A DNA stretch of 64,000 nt from Nanobdellota archaeon (GCA_013329055.1 DUKY01000016.1:16851-80850), one strand, 5' to 3'; positions 30,801-41,305 are shown, numbered from the stretch's first letter. Notes: generated by a model from the sequence alone, not told the origin. Numbers and translations: made by a program.

Positions 30801-33800
30801 GGGGGGAATCTTTATATGGAAGATTAGGAGATGGACAAAATGGAGTAGATGTTTTAAATCCAAATCTTACAACAGATTCTTCTGCTTATACAAGTATAAG
30901 TGCAGGAATGAGACATACTTGTGGAATTAGAACTAATGATTCAAGAATTTTATGTTGGGGAGAAGGAGAATATGGAAGACTTGGGGATGGAAATAATTCT
31001 ATACATAATGTAGTAAGTCCAAATATTACTACTGATTCTTCTGTCTATTCAAGTGTAAGTGCAGGAGATTACCATACTTGCGGTATTCGGGCAAGTGATG
31101 GGAGAGTATTATGTTGGGGACAATCTGATTATTATCAACTCGGAGATGGACAAAATACTTTAGACAGAAATGAATCAACTTTAACAACAGACACTTCTGC
31201 CTACAAAAAAGGTTTTGGTTCTGGTAATGAAACTTTAGTTTCAATTTTAGGAAATGCTTTTATTAAAAAAGGCGAAATATGGAAAATGGGTTGCCGAGCT
31301 TATGATTTTAATGGTTATTCCTCTTGGATGAATAGTTCAACTATTACTATTTTAAGTGGTCCACCAACAATGGCAACTGTTAAAATAAACTCAACGACAA
31401 GTACTACTTCAGATAATATTAATGGTTACTGTAATGCAACAGACAAAGACGGCGACGATTTAGCATACCAATATCAATGGTATAACGGCTCAACTGTTTA
31501 TTTTAACGGAACGATTTTCAAGGATGGAAGTATTTCTACTGGATACTATTTCTCTTGTGGAATTCGAGCGAATGATTCAAGAGTTTTATGTTGGGGACAG
31601 GGATTATACGGACAACTTGGAGATGGGCAAAATACTATTAATAGAACTTCCCCTTATCTGACAACAGATATATCTTCTTACAAAATGATAAGTGCAGGAT
31701 ATTATCATACTTGTGGTATTAGAGCTAATGATTCAAGAGTATTATGTTGGGGAGAAACAGCAAACGGAAGGGTTGGTGATGGGCAAACCACTACAGATAG
31801 AACTTCACCATATCAAACCACAGACACATCAGCTTATTCAAGTATAAGTGCAGGACTATTGCATACTTGTGGTATAAGAACTAATGATTCAAGAGTATTA
31901 TGTTGGGGAGAATCTTTATATGGAAGATTAGGTGATGGACAAAATGGTGTAGATGTTTTAAATCCAAATGTTACTACAGATAATTCTTCTTATTTTAGTG
32001 TAAGTGCAGGAGGGTATCATTCTTGTGGAATTCGAGCAAATGATTCAAGGGTTTTATGCTGGGGATATGGACTTTATGGACAAGTAGGAAATAGTGGAAC
32101 AACAGACAATCTGATTCCAAACGTTACCACAGATACATCTTCTTACAAAAGTGCAAGTGCAGGATATTATCATACCTGTGGTATTAGAAATAATGATTCA
32201 AGAGTTTTATGCTGGGGAAGGGGAGATTGGGGAAATTTAGGGGATAGTGAAATAACAAACAATTTGGTTCCAAATTTAACAACAGACACATCTCCTTATA
32301 CTATTGCAAATGCAGGATATGTACATACATGCGGAATTAGAACAAATGACTCGCGAGTATTATGCTGGGGATATGGAGCTAATGGACAAGTAGGAGATGG
32401 AGAAACAACAAACAATCTTGTTCCAAATATTACCACAGATTCATCTATTTATTCAAGTGTAAGTCCAGGAGGTTATCATACTTGCGGAATTCGAGCAAAT
32501 GATTCAAGAGTTCTTTGTTGGGGATATGGGACATACGGGCAACTTGGTGATGGTAATAATGCTTCACATAGTGTTTTACGTCCAAATATCACTACAAGCT
32601 CATCACCTTACAAAAAAAGTTTTTCATCCAGCGAAGAAATCTTAGTCTCAATTTTAGGAAATGCATATCTAAATGTCGGTGAAAATTGGTCATTAGGTTG
32701 CAGATCTTATGATTTTACAGACTATTCATCTTGGATGAATAGTTCAATCTTAACAATTAATTTCCCCCCAGTTATTCAAACAGTTAAAATAAACTCAACA
32801 ACAAACAAATCAAATGAAAATATAAAAGGATATTGCAATGCAACAGACACAGATGGGAATGATTTAATTTATAATTATACTTGGTATAATGGCTCTACTG
32901 CTTATATCAACGGGACTTTGTTTAAAGAAGGAACTATTTCAGCAGGATATGGGCATTCTTGTGGTATTAGAGCTAATGACTCAAGAGTTTTATGTTGGGG
33001 AGAAGGATCAAATGGAAGACAAGGAGATGGACAAGTAACAGATAATTTAATCCCAACTTTAACTACAGATATCTCTGCCTATTCAAGTGTAAGTGCTGGT
33101 GGATATTTTCATACTTGTGGTATTCGAGCAAATGACTCAAGAGTTTTATGTTGGGGAGATTCGGCATATGGACAAATCGGAGATGGGCAAATCACCACTG
33201 ATAGAACTTCACCATATCAAACCACAGACACATCGGCTTATTCAAGTATAAGTGCAGGAGATTTTCATACTTGTGGTATTCGAGCAAATGACTCAAGAGT
33301 TTTATGCTGGGGAGAATCTGCAAATGGAAGATTAGGAAATGGACAAACCACACCAGATCAATCTAATCCAAATGTTACAACAGACACATCTGCCTATTCA
33401 AGCATTAGTGCAGGAGAACAACATACTTGCGGAATTCGGGCAAATGACTCACGAGTATTATGTTGGGGAGATTCGGCATATGGACAATTAGGAGATGGAC
33501 AAATTACTACTGACAGAACTTCACCGTATTTAACAACAGATTCTTCTGCCTATTCAAGTATAAGTGCAGGGGGTATTCATACTTGTGGTATTAGAACTAA
33601 TGATTCAAGAGTACTATGTTGGGGAGAATCTTTGGATGGTAGATTATGGGATGGGCAAGATGGGGTAAATGTTTTAAATCCAAATTTAACTACTGATTCA
33701 TCTGCTTATACAAGTATAAGTGCTGGAGGGTATCATACTTGCGGGATTCGACAAAGTGACTCAAGAGTTTTATGCTGGGGATATTCGGCTTATGGAGCAT

Positions 33801-36800
33801 TAGGAAGCGTTTCTGGAGGTCTAACTACTGATTCTTCTGCTTATTTGAGTGTAAGTGCAGGGGGGGATTCTGTTAGAATTCGTGGACATACTTGTGGAAT
33901 TCGTGCAAATGATTCAAGAGTTTTATGTTGGGGAGAATCTGAAAATGGAAGATTAGGAGATGGGCAAGACGGGGTAAATGTATGGAATCCAAATTTAACT
34001 ACAGATTCTTCTGCTTATAAAAAAGGTTTTTTTTCCGGAGAAGAAGTTTTAATCTCAACTTTAATGAGTTCTTTCATAACAGCCGGTGAAAGTTGGAAAT
34101 TCAGTTGCAGTGCTTATGACTTTATAGAATATTCATCATGGGTAAACAGTACGGCAATGACAATTTTAAGTAGTCCGCCAACAATGTCAACTGTTAAAAT
34201 AAATTCAACTACTAACACAAAAAATGATCCAATTTATGGTTATTGCAATGCAACTGACGAGGAAAGCGACGATTTAATATATCAATACCAATGGTATAAC
34301 GGTTCAACTGTTTATTTTAACGGGACTTTGTTTAAGGATGGGAGTATTTCAGCAGGATGGTATCATACTTGTGGTATTAGACAAAATGATTCAAGGGTAT
34401 TATGTTGGGGAAGGGGAGATAATGGAAGACTAGGAGATGGAATTACTGCTAACCATAATAATTCTAACCCAAATATAACTACTGATTCATCTGCTTATTC
34501 AAGCGTGAGTGCAGGATATACTCATACTTGTGGAATCAGATCTAATGATTCAAGAATACTTTGTTGGGGGTATGGACTATGGGGAAATCTGGGAGATGGA
34601 GAAACTACAGATAACTCAAATCCTAATGTTACTACAGATTTTTCTGCCTATTTAAGTATAAGTGCAGGATACACTCATACTTGTGGAATTCGAGCTAATG
34701 ATTCAAGAGTATTATGTTGGGGAAGGGGAAATTATGGAACCCTTGGAGATGGTAGCACTTCTACACATAATACATTAAACCCAAATTTAACCACAGATAC
34801 ATCGGCTTATTCAAGTGTAAGTGCGGGATATGTACATACATGCGGAATTAGAACAAATGACTCGCGAGTATTATGTTGGGGATATGGTAATTTTGGACAC
34901 CTTGGAGATGGTAGTACTTCTGCACATAATGTTGGTAATCCAAACATTACAACAAGCACATCTCCTTATTCAAGTATTAGTGCAAGTGCGGGATACCACC
35001 ATACTTGTGGCATTCGAGCAAATGATTCAAGAGTACTTTGTTGGGGATATGGTAATAATGGACAATTAGGGGATGGAAGTGCAACGGCTCATAATAATTC
35101 TAATCCTAATGTTACTACAGATTCATCTTCTTATTCAAGTATAAGTGCAGGGGGATATCACAATTGTGGGATTCGGGCAAATGACTCAAGAGTTCTGTGT
35201 TGGGGATATGGAACTCAAGGACAGCTGGGAGATGGAGCAGGTGCTGGAAGACCAAACCCCACTCTTATATCAGGTTCATCCATTTATTCAAGTGTTAGTG
35301 CAGGAAGTTATTATCATACATGCGGAATTAGAGCTAATGATAGTAGAGTTTTATGTTGGGGATATGGAAATGACGGGGAATTAGGAGATGGAAGTACCGC
35401 TTCACATAATGTTTTAAACCCAAATATTACCACAGATTCTTCCCCCTACAAAAAAGGTTTTTCATCCAGCGAAGAAGTCTTAGTTTCAATCTTAGGAAAT
35501 GCTTATATTAATGCAGGTCAAAATTGGTCATTAGGTTGTAGATCATATGATTTTTCTAGTTATTCAGATTGGATGAATAGTTCAGTTATGACTATTAACA
35601 CTGCACCAGTTATGCAAACAGTTAAAATAAATTCCACAACTAACACCTCAACAGAAAGCATAAAAGGATACTGCAACGCTACTGATTTTGAAGGAAGTGA
35701 TTTAGGATACCAATACCAATGGTACAATGGCTCTACACTTTCTATTAATGGAACGATTTTCAAGGAAGGGAGTATTTCTGCAGGATGGTATTCTGCTTGT
35801 GGTATTCGAGCAAATGATTCAAGAGTTGTTTGTTGGGGATATGGAGCATTTGGAGTATTAGGAGATGGTAGTACAACAGATAATCTTATTCCAAATGTAA
35901 CAGCTGATACATCAGCTTATAAAAGTGTAAGTGTTGGAGATTCTCATGCTTGTGGAATTAGGCAAAATGATTCACGAGTTTTATGTTGGGGAAGATGTTC
36001 AAATGATGCGTGTGGAGATGGGCAAACAACTATAGATAGATATACACCATATCCTATGACTGATTCTTCAGAATATTTGATGATAAGTGCAAGTAACTAT
36101 TATACTTGTGGTATTAGAGCTAATGATTCAAGAGTCTTATGCTGGGGATGGGGAGACAGAGGAGAAATGGGAGATGGAATATCAGCAGATCATACAAATC
36201 CAATTGCGACATTAACAACAGATACTTCCGGATATAAATTTATAATAACAGGGGATGACAGTAGTACACACTCCTGTGGAATTCGAGCAAATGATTCAAG
36301 AGTTCTGTGCTGGGGAGAAGGCAGTGATGGCCAACTTGGAGATGGAGATAATTCTTCACATAATAATCCTAATCCAAACATTACTACAGATTCTTCAGCT
36401 TATACAAGTATAGCTTTAGGATATCTTCATACTTGCGGAATACGAGCAAATGATTCGAGGGTTTTATGTTGGGGAAATGGCTATGCAGGACAATTGGGAG
36501 ATGGAATTATTGCATCACATGAAGTAGGAAATCCTACATTAATTAATGATGCCTCCCCTTATTTAATTATAACATCGGGATATGAAAATACTTGCGGAAT
36601 TAGACAAAGTGATAAAAGGGTTTTATGCTGGGGAAGTGGAACTCTGGGAGGGATCGGAAATGGAAATAATGTTGATGTGGGAACGCCAACACTTACATTA
36701 GATTCATCAGCTTATTCAAGGATTACGGGTGGATTTGAGTATTATTGTGGTATTCGAACAAATGATTCAAGAGTTTTATGTTGGGGATATGGAGATTATG

Positions 36801-39800
36801 GAGCATTAGGAGATAGTAGTACAGCAGTGCATAATACATTATTTCCAAATTTAACTGTAGATAATTCTTCTTATGTAAAAGGTTTTTCTTCAGGTAATGA
36901 AACTTTAGTTTCAACTTTAGCGAGTTCTTTCATTAAAAAAGGTGAAAATTGGAAGATAAGTTGCAGAGCTTATGACTTTACAAGTTATTCATCTTGGATG
37001 AATAGCACAGCAATGACTATTTTAAATGGTCCGCCAGTAATGGCAACAGTAAAAATAAATTCAACTACTAATACAAAAAATGACAGCATTTACGGTTATT
37101 GTAATGCGACAGATAAAGACGAAGACGATTTAGCTTATCAATACCAATGGTATAACGGCTCAACAGTTTATTTTAATGGGACGATTTTCAAGGAAGGGAG
37201 TATTTCTACTGGACATTATTTCTCTTGTGGAATTCGGGCTAATGATTCAAGAGTTTTATGCTGGGGACAGGGATTATATGGACAACTTGGAGATGGGCAA
37301 AATACTATTAATAGAACTTCCCCTTATTTGACAACAGATATATCTTCTTATTCAAGTATAAGTACTGGATATTTTCATGCTTGTGGGATTAGAGCTAATG
37401 ATTCAAGAGTATTATGTTGGGGAAGGGGAGAGTGGGGAAATTTAGGGGATAGTGAAATAACAAACAATTTGGTTCCAAATTTAACTACTGATTCATCTGC
37501 TTATTCAAGCGTAAGTGCAGGGGGTTATCATACATGCGGAATTAGAGCTAATGATTCGAGAGTTCTATGTTGGGGATATGGTAATTTTGGGGAACTCGGA
37601 GATAGTGAAACAGGAAATAACTTACGACCAAATATCACAACAGATTCATCTTCTTATTCAAATATAAATACAGGAGGTTATCATACATGTGGAATTAGAA
37701 CAAATGATTCAAGAGTATTATGTTGGGGATATGGATTATATGGACAACGTGGAGATGGACAAACTACAAATACCCAATCAAATCCAAATGTTACGAAAGA
37801 TACATCTGCTTACTCAAGTATAAGTGCGGGTGAGGTTCATACTTGTGGGATTAGAGCTAATGACTCTAGAGTATTATGCTGGGGAGAATCACAATATGGA
37901 AGGTTAGGAGATACACAAAATGGAGTAGATGTTTTAAATCCAAATTTAACTACAGATTCATCACCTTATACTATTGCAAATGCTGGATATTTACATACAT
38001 GCGGAATTAGACAAAATGATTCAAGAGTTTTATGCTGGGGATATGGAGCTAATGGACAATTGGGAGATGGAGAAAATCCAAATAATTTAATTCCAAATAT
38101 TACCACAGATTCGTCTATTTATTCAAGTGTAAGTCCAGGAGGTTATCATACTTGTGGTATTAGAGCTAATGACTCAAGAGTTTTATGCTGGGGATTTGGG
38201 ACATATGGGCAATTAGGTGACGGAAGTAATGCATCGCACAATACATTAAACCCAAACCTCACAACAGATTCATCACCCTACAAAAAAGGTTTCTCATCAA
38301 GCGAAGAAGTCCTAGTCTCAATCTTAGGAAGTGCTTATTTAAACGTAGGTCAAAATTGGAGTTTTGGTTGCCGTGCTTATGATTTTACTAATTATTCATC
38401 ATGGATGAATAGTTCAATTTTAATTGTTAATACTGCACCGATTATGCGAACAGTTAAAATAAACTCTACAACAAATTCTTCAACAGAGAATATAAAAGGA
38501 TATTGCAATGCAACAGATTTTGAAGGGAGTAACTTAGCTTATGGTTATACTTGGTATAACGGTTCAACTGTTTATTTTGATGGAACTTATTTTAGAAAAA
38601 ATTCTCTGGCATTAGGAGAAAATCATGTCTGTGGAATTCGAGCAAATGACTCAAGAGTGCTTTGTTGGGGAGATTCAGCATATGGACAATTAGGAGATGG
38701 ACAAACAACTACTGACAGAGCATCACCATATTTAACAAATGATTCTTTAGAATATCTTGGAATTTCTGCAGAAAAAGAATATACTTGTGGTATTCGAGCA
38801 AATGATTCAAGAGTTTTATGTTGGGGAAAATGCGATTTTGGAAGATGTGGAGACGGAAATCTTACAACACATAATAATTTAAATCTAACATTAACGACAG
38901 ATACTTCTGCCTATGCAAGTATAAGTGTAGGAGAAGATCATGTCTGCGGTATTAGAGCAAATGATTCAAGGGTTTTATGTTGGGGAGAATGTGATTCTGG
39001 AAAATGTGGAGATGGAAATATATCTAACCATGATGTCGGAAATCCAAATTTAACCACTGATACATCAGCTTATTCAATAATTGCTGCAGGAGGATATCAT
39101 ACTTGTGGAATTCGGGCTAATGATTCAAGAGTTTTATGTTGGGGATTAGGTGGTAATGGAGAATTGGGTAATGGCTCAATAAGTGATTCTGGAAATCCTC
39201 AAATAACAAGTGATAATTCTGCTTATTCAATGATTACCACTGGATATATATTAACTTGTGGTATAAGGAAAAGTGATTCAAGAGTTTTATGTTGGGGATA
39301 TTGTGATCAATATGGAACTTGCGGGGATGGAAATTTTATAGATCATAATAATTTAAATCCAACATTAACTACAGATAGTTCTTCATATAGCACAGTAAAA
39401 ACAAATGATATGTATGCATGTGGTATAAGAAATAGTGATTCGAGAGTTTTATGTTGGGGATACAATTATTATGGAACATTGGGAGATGGAACAACCACTG
39501 ATAAAGCAGATCCAACATTAACAACTGATAATTCTGCTTATTTGGATGTTAATATGAATTATCATCACACTTGCGGAATTCGTGCAAATGATTCAAGAGT
39601 TTTATGCTGGGGTAATAATTGGTATGGTGAATTAGGAAATGGCACCACTTCTAGTTATACCTCTTATTCACCAAGAGTCACAGTTGATACTTCACCTTAT
39701 ATTTCAGATTTATCTGTACAAGGCAATGAAACTTTAGTTTCAATTTTAGGAAGTGCTTTTTTAAATGCTGGAGAAACTTGGAAGTTCGGTTGCAGAGCAT

Positions 39801-41305
39801 ATGATTTTTCTAGTTATTCATCGTGGATGAATAGTTCAACGATGTATTTTGCTCCTCCGAGTTGTGAGATTCAAAGTATTACTGAATTAACTAATACTTC
39901 TTATCAGGATGTTGATGGTAATTATATTTGGTATTATAATCCATCTTACGATGGTTCTGTTCAGATTTTAGTAAATACTACTGATACAGATGTTGATACT
40001 ATAAGTTTCCCAACTACTGTTAGTGCAGGTGCTAACGACACTACTGACCCATATTCAGTAGATTATACTTGGGATACTGCAGATACTTATAATCAAACTA
40101 CTACGATAACAATTAATGATTCTTCGGGTAACCTTGGAAATTGTTCATTTGATATTTATAGAGATAGTGGTGCACCGATATATCACGGATATAATTATGT
40201 TGGTGGAGCTAGTTATGTTAATGGTACTGATTATTGGGTTACAGGGGGAGATAATTTTTTAATTAAGGTTAATCATTCTGATGTTGGTTCAGGTGTATGG
40301 AGACAATATTTTGGATATAATAAAGATGACTGCAATCCAAATGGATGTGGTGGTTCGCCTTATGAAATTAAATCTTATAAAGATACTGTTTATGCAGATT
40401 GGTATGTAAATAATAGTTATTTAGATATTATTAGTGCAACTTGTAATATTTCTGAATGTTATGATAGTTTGAATGTTAGTAATGTTTGGAATACTACTGT
40501 TGCTTTGATTAGTGAAGATTGGGATTTTAAGATGCATACTTATGAGTATGATATGGTGACTAGAGGTTTAGGATATACTGATATGGGCATTTGGTTAAAG
40601 GTTGATAATTCTGCTCCTATTTCAAATGGTACAACGCAAAGTTCATCATATGTTAATGATTTTAATGTTAGTACTTATGATTTTGATAATCGGTCAGGTT
40701 TAAGTTCATGTAGTTATAGAATTCATAATGGCAGTGCTTATTCTTTAGGATGGACTTCTAGAACTTGTAATGCGAATATTAATGTTGATATTTCAAGTTA
40801 TTGTGCTTCTGGGCAAAACTGCACTATTGTGTTAAATAGCACAGATCAGGTTGGACTTACAAGCAGTACTTTTAATGTTAGTGTTTCTATTACAAGTGTT
40901 TCGTCTGGAGCAGGATTTTTTATTACTAATAATACCAATGGAAATGTTGCATTGTTTGATAAAAATGGTAATTTTTATCTTAAGGGCAAGAAAAATTCTA
41001 ATCAGGGTACTTTGAATGCTCCGGCAAATTCTTTTGTTCTGCAAAATTCTTCAGGAACTACTATTGCTTATGTTAATTCAACAGGTTCTTTATTTATGAG
41101 GGGAAGCATTTCTGAGGGTTCAAGTTTGACCGGAAAAACTAGTTCAAATTTAGAGTTTAAGAATTCAACAGACAATTTAATTGGATTTTTTGATAACCAG
41201 GGTAATTTAAAACTTAAGGGATATGTTGTGGAAAATTATTTTAGTTATATTTTAAGTTTGTTTAACAGAATGGGATTATTTCAATCTGGAGGTTATAGAA
41301 AATAG
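27878..41305 (+). CDS. 4475-aa secreted protein: eight Ig-like modules each interrupted by a seven-repeat RCC1-like propeller, plus C-terminal Ig/adhesin-like region
   Basis: signal peptide 'LLILTLVALTIIGVVIAQ'; 56 copies of 'HTCGIRANDSRVLCWGxGxxGxLGDG' counted by eye in 8 groups of 7; 'VKINSTTN..GYCNATDxDGDDLxYQYQWYNGSTVYxNGTxFK' before and 'KKGFSSGEEVLVSILGNAF....GCRAYDFxxYSSWMNSS' after each group. Confidence 0.92.
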   Translation: MKYKKVLVDMKNKLLILTLVALTIIGVVIAQNQSLEEELASLEEELVNAGFDWLVNATIDENLDTSTIEVFTQNGNETLAVFENIQEEKFYKIYLTNLNGTQDVFDLRINGSIEFDQILDPAPTMSTVKINSTTNASNENLKGYCNATDADGDDLAYQYQWYNGSTVYLNGTLFKEGTISTGNLHTCGIRANDSRVLCWGEGANGRLGDEGTGDNTVPNITTDNSPYSSVSAGYQHTCGIRQNDSRVLCWGYGDFGQLGDGNSTSHNVLNPNLTTDSSAYSSVSAGYIHTCGIRANDSRVLCWGYGGSGRLGDGDSTSHNVSNPNLTTDSSAYLSVSSGISSHTCGIRANDSRVLCWGDSGSGKLGDGQASTDRTSPYPTTDNSSYSSVSAGYSHTCGIRTNDSRILCWGQGDYGQLGDGSTSAHYSSDPNVTTDSSAYANINAGDYHTCGIRANDSRVLCWGTGDDGQVGDGTSTERTNPTLTSDTSAYSSISAGGDNALGRSHTCGIRASDGRVLCWGDGGYYQTGDGGTTDNTVPTLTSDSSPYKKGFSSGEEILISILGNSFLNKNNIWKLSCRAYDFTEYSSWMNSSTVTISDGRSPIMVINSPQNITYTTSTIIFNITATDESGVGVCKYSLDGATNKSMTNITASQWNATNSSMTNQTHTVKFYCNDSLGNMGDTQTIFRINNNPIVQTATINSTTNKSNESIKGYCNATDTDGDDLIYQYQWYNGSTVYYNGTLFKEDSISASFEYTCGIRASDSRVLCWGEGSYGRQGDGSTTDNLVPTLTSDISPYISVSTGYQHTCGIRVNDSRVLCWGESLYGRLGDGQNGVDVLNPNLTTDNSSYISVSAGYYFSCGIRANDSRVLCWGDSLYGQLGDGQTTFDMNTSTLTTDTSAYSSISAGYQHTCGIRVNDSRVLCWGETANGRVGDGQTTTDRTSPYQTTDSSAYSSVSAGSLHTCGIRANDSRVLCWGESLYGRLGDGQNGVDVLNPNLTTDSSAYTSISAGMRHTCGIRTNDSRILCWGEGEYGRLGDGNNSIHNVVSPNITTDSSVYSSVSAGDYHTCGIRASDGRVLCWGQSDYYQLGDGQNTLDRNESTLTTDTSAYKKGFGSGNETLVSILGNAFIKKGEIWKMGCRAYDFNGYSSWMNSSTITILSGPPTMATVKINSTTSTTSDNINGYCNATDKDGDDLAYQYQWYNGSTVYFNGTIFKDGSISTGYYFSCGIRANDSRVLCWGQGLYGQLGDGQNTINRTSPYLTTDISSYKMISAGYYHTCGIRANDSRVLCWGETANGRVGDGQTTTDRTSPYQTTDTSAYSSISAGLLHTCGIRTNDSRVLCWGESLYGRLGDGQNGVDVLNPNVTTDNSSYFSVSAGGYHSCGIRANDSRVLCWGYGLYGQVGNSGTTDNLIPNVTTDTSSYKSASAGYYHTCGIRNNDSRVLCWGRGDWGNLGDSEITNNLVPNLTTDTSPYTIANAGYVHTCGIRTNDSRVLCWGYGANGQVGDGETTNNLVPNITTDSSIYSSVSPGGYHTCGIRANDSRVLCWGYGTYGQLGDGNNASHSVLRPNITTSSSPYKKSFSSSEEILVSILGNAYLNVGENWSLGCRSYDFTDYSSWMNSSILTINFPPVIQTVKINSTTNKSNENIKGYCNATDTDGNDLIYNYTWYNGSTAYINGTLFKEGTISAGYGHSCGIRANDSRVLCWGEGSNGRQGDGQVTDNLIPTLTTDISAYSSVSAGGYFHTCGIRANDSRVLCWGDSAYGQIGDGQITTDRTSPYQTTDTSAYSSISAGDFHTCGIRANDSRVLCWGESANGRLGNGQTTPDQSNPNVTTDTSAYSSISAGEQHTCGIRANDSRVLCWGDSAYGQLGDGQITTDRTSPYLTTDSSAYSSISAGGIHTCGIRTNDSRVLCWGESLDGRLWDGQDGVNVLNPNLTTDSSAYTSISAGGYHTCGIRQSDSRVLCWGYSAYGALGSVSGGLTTDSSAYLSVSAGGDSVRIRGHTCGIRANDSRVLCWGESENGRLGDGQDGVNVWNPNLTTDSSAYKKGFFSGEEVLISTLMSSFITAGESWKFSCSAYDFIEYSSWVNSTAMTILSSPPTMSTVKINSTTNTKNDPIYGYCNATDEESDDLIYQYQWYNGSTVYFNGTLFKDGSISAGWYHTCGIRQNDSRVLCWGRGDNGRLGDGITANHNNSNPNITTDSSAYSSVSAGYTHTCGIRSNDSRILCWGYGLWGNLGDGETTDNSNPNVTTDFSAYLSISAGYTHTCGIRANDSRVLCWGRGNYGTLGDGSTSTHNTLNPNLTTDTSAYSSVSAGYVHTCGIRTNDSRVLCWGYGNFGHLGDGSTSAHNVGNPNITTSTSPYSSISASAGYHHTCGIRANDSRVLCWGYGNNGQLGDGSATAHNNSNPNVTTDSSSYSSISAGGYHNCGIRANDSRVLCWGYGTQGQLGDGAGAGRPNPTLISGSSIYSSVSAGSYYHTCGIRANDSRVLCWGYGNDGELGDGSTASHNVLNPNITTDSSPYKKGFSSSEEVLVSILGNAYINAGQNWSLGCRSYDFSSYSDWMNSSVMTINTAPVMQTVKINSTTNTSTESIKGYCNATDFEGSDLGYQYQWYNGSTLSINGTIFKEGSISAGWYSACGIRANDSRVVCWGYGAFGVLGDGSTTDNLIPNVTADTSAYKSVSVGDSHACGIRQNDSRVLCWGRCSNDACGDGQTTIDRYTPYPMTDSSEYLMISASNYYTCGIRANDSRVLCWGWGDRGEMGDGISADHTNPIATLTTDTSGYKFIITGDDSSTHSCGIRANDSRVLCWGEGSDGQLGDGDNSSHNNPNPNITTDSSAYTSIALGYLHTCGIRANDSRVLCWGNGYAGQLGDGIIASHEVGNPTLINDASPYLIITSGYENTCGIRQSDKRVLCWGSGTLGGIGNGNNVDVGTPTLTLDSSAYSRITGGFEYYCGIRTNDSRVLCWGYGDYGALGDSSTAVHNTLFPNLTVDNSSYVKGFSSGNETLVSTLASSFIKKGENWKISCRAYDFTSYSSWMNSTAMTILNGPPVMATVKINSTTNTKNDSIYGYCNATDKDEDDLAYQYQWYNGSTVYFNGTIFKEGSISTGHYFSCGIRANDSRVLCWGQGLYGQLGDGQNTINRTSPYLTTDISSYSSISTGYFHACGIRANDSRVLCWGRGEWGNLGDSEITNNLVPNLTTDSSAYSSVSAGGYHTCGIRANDSRVLCWGYGNFGELGDSETGNNLRPNITTDSSSYSNINTGGYHTCGIRTNDSRVLCWGYGLYGQRGDGQTTNTQSNPNVTKDTSAYSSISAGEVHTCGIRANDSRVLCWGESQYGRLGDTQNGVDVLNPNLTTDSSPYTIANAGYLHTCGIRQNDSRVLCWGYGANGQLGDGENPNNLIPNITTDSSIYSSVSPGGYHTCGIRANDSRVLCWGFGTYGQLGDGSNASHNTLNPNLTTDSSPYKKGFSSSEEVLVSILGSAYLNVGQNWSFGCRAYDFTNYSSWMNSSILIVNTAPIMRTVKINSTTNSSTENIKGYCNATDFEGSNLAYGYTWYNGSTVYFDGTYFRKNSLALGENHVCGIRANDSRVLCWGDSAYGQLGDGQTTTDRASPYLTNDSLEYLGISAEKEYTCGIRANDSRVLCWGKCDFGRCGDGNLTTHNNLNLTLTTDTSAYASISVGEDHVCGIRANDSRVLCWGECDSGKCGDGNISNHDVGNPNLTTDTSAYSIIAAGGYHTCGIRANDSRVLCWGLGGNGELGNGSISDSGNPQITSDNSAYSMITTGYILTCGIRKSDSRVLCWGYCDQYGTCGDGNFIDHNNLNPTLTTDSSSYSTVKTNDMYACGIRNSDSRVLCWGYNYYGTLGDGTTTDKADPTLTTDNSAYLDVNMNYHHTCGIRANDSRVLCWGNNWYGELGNGTTSSYTSYSPRVTVDTSPYISDLSVQGNETLVSILGSAFLNAGETWKFGCRAYDFSSYSSWMNSSTMYFAPPSCEIQSITELTNTSYQDVDGNYIWYYNPSYDGSVQILVNTTDTDVDTISFPTTVSAGANDTTDPYSVDYTWDTADTYNQTTTITINDSSGNLGNCSFDIYRDSGAPIYHGYNYVGGASYVNGTDYWVTGGDNFLIKVNHSDVGSGVWRQYFGYNKDDCNPNGCGGSPYEIKSYKDTVYADWYVNNSYLDIISATCNISECYDSLNVSNVWNTTVALISEDWDFKMHTYEYDMVTRGLGYTDMGIWLKVDNSAPISNGTTQSSSYVNDFNVSTYDFDNRSGLSSCSYRIHNGSAYSLGWTSRTCNANINVDISSYCASGQNCTIVLNSTDQVGLTSSTFNVSVSITSVSSGAGFFITNNTNGNVALFDKNGNFYLKGKKNSNQGTLNAPANSFVLQNSSGTTIAYVNSTGSLFMRGSISEGSSLTGKTSSNLEFKNSTDNLIGFFDNQGNLKLKGYVVENYFSYILSLFNRMGLFQSGGYRK
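28258..39845 (+). repeat. eight long direct repeats (~1.40-1.43 kb period; first interval longer because of an extra Ig domain)
   Basis: VKINSTTN-equivalent motif at about 28258, 29965, 31377, 32780, 34192, 35620, 37047, 38452. Confidence 0.88.
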
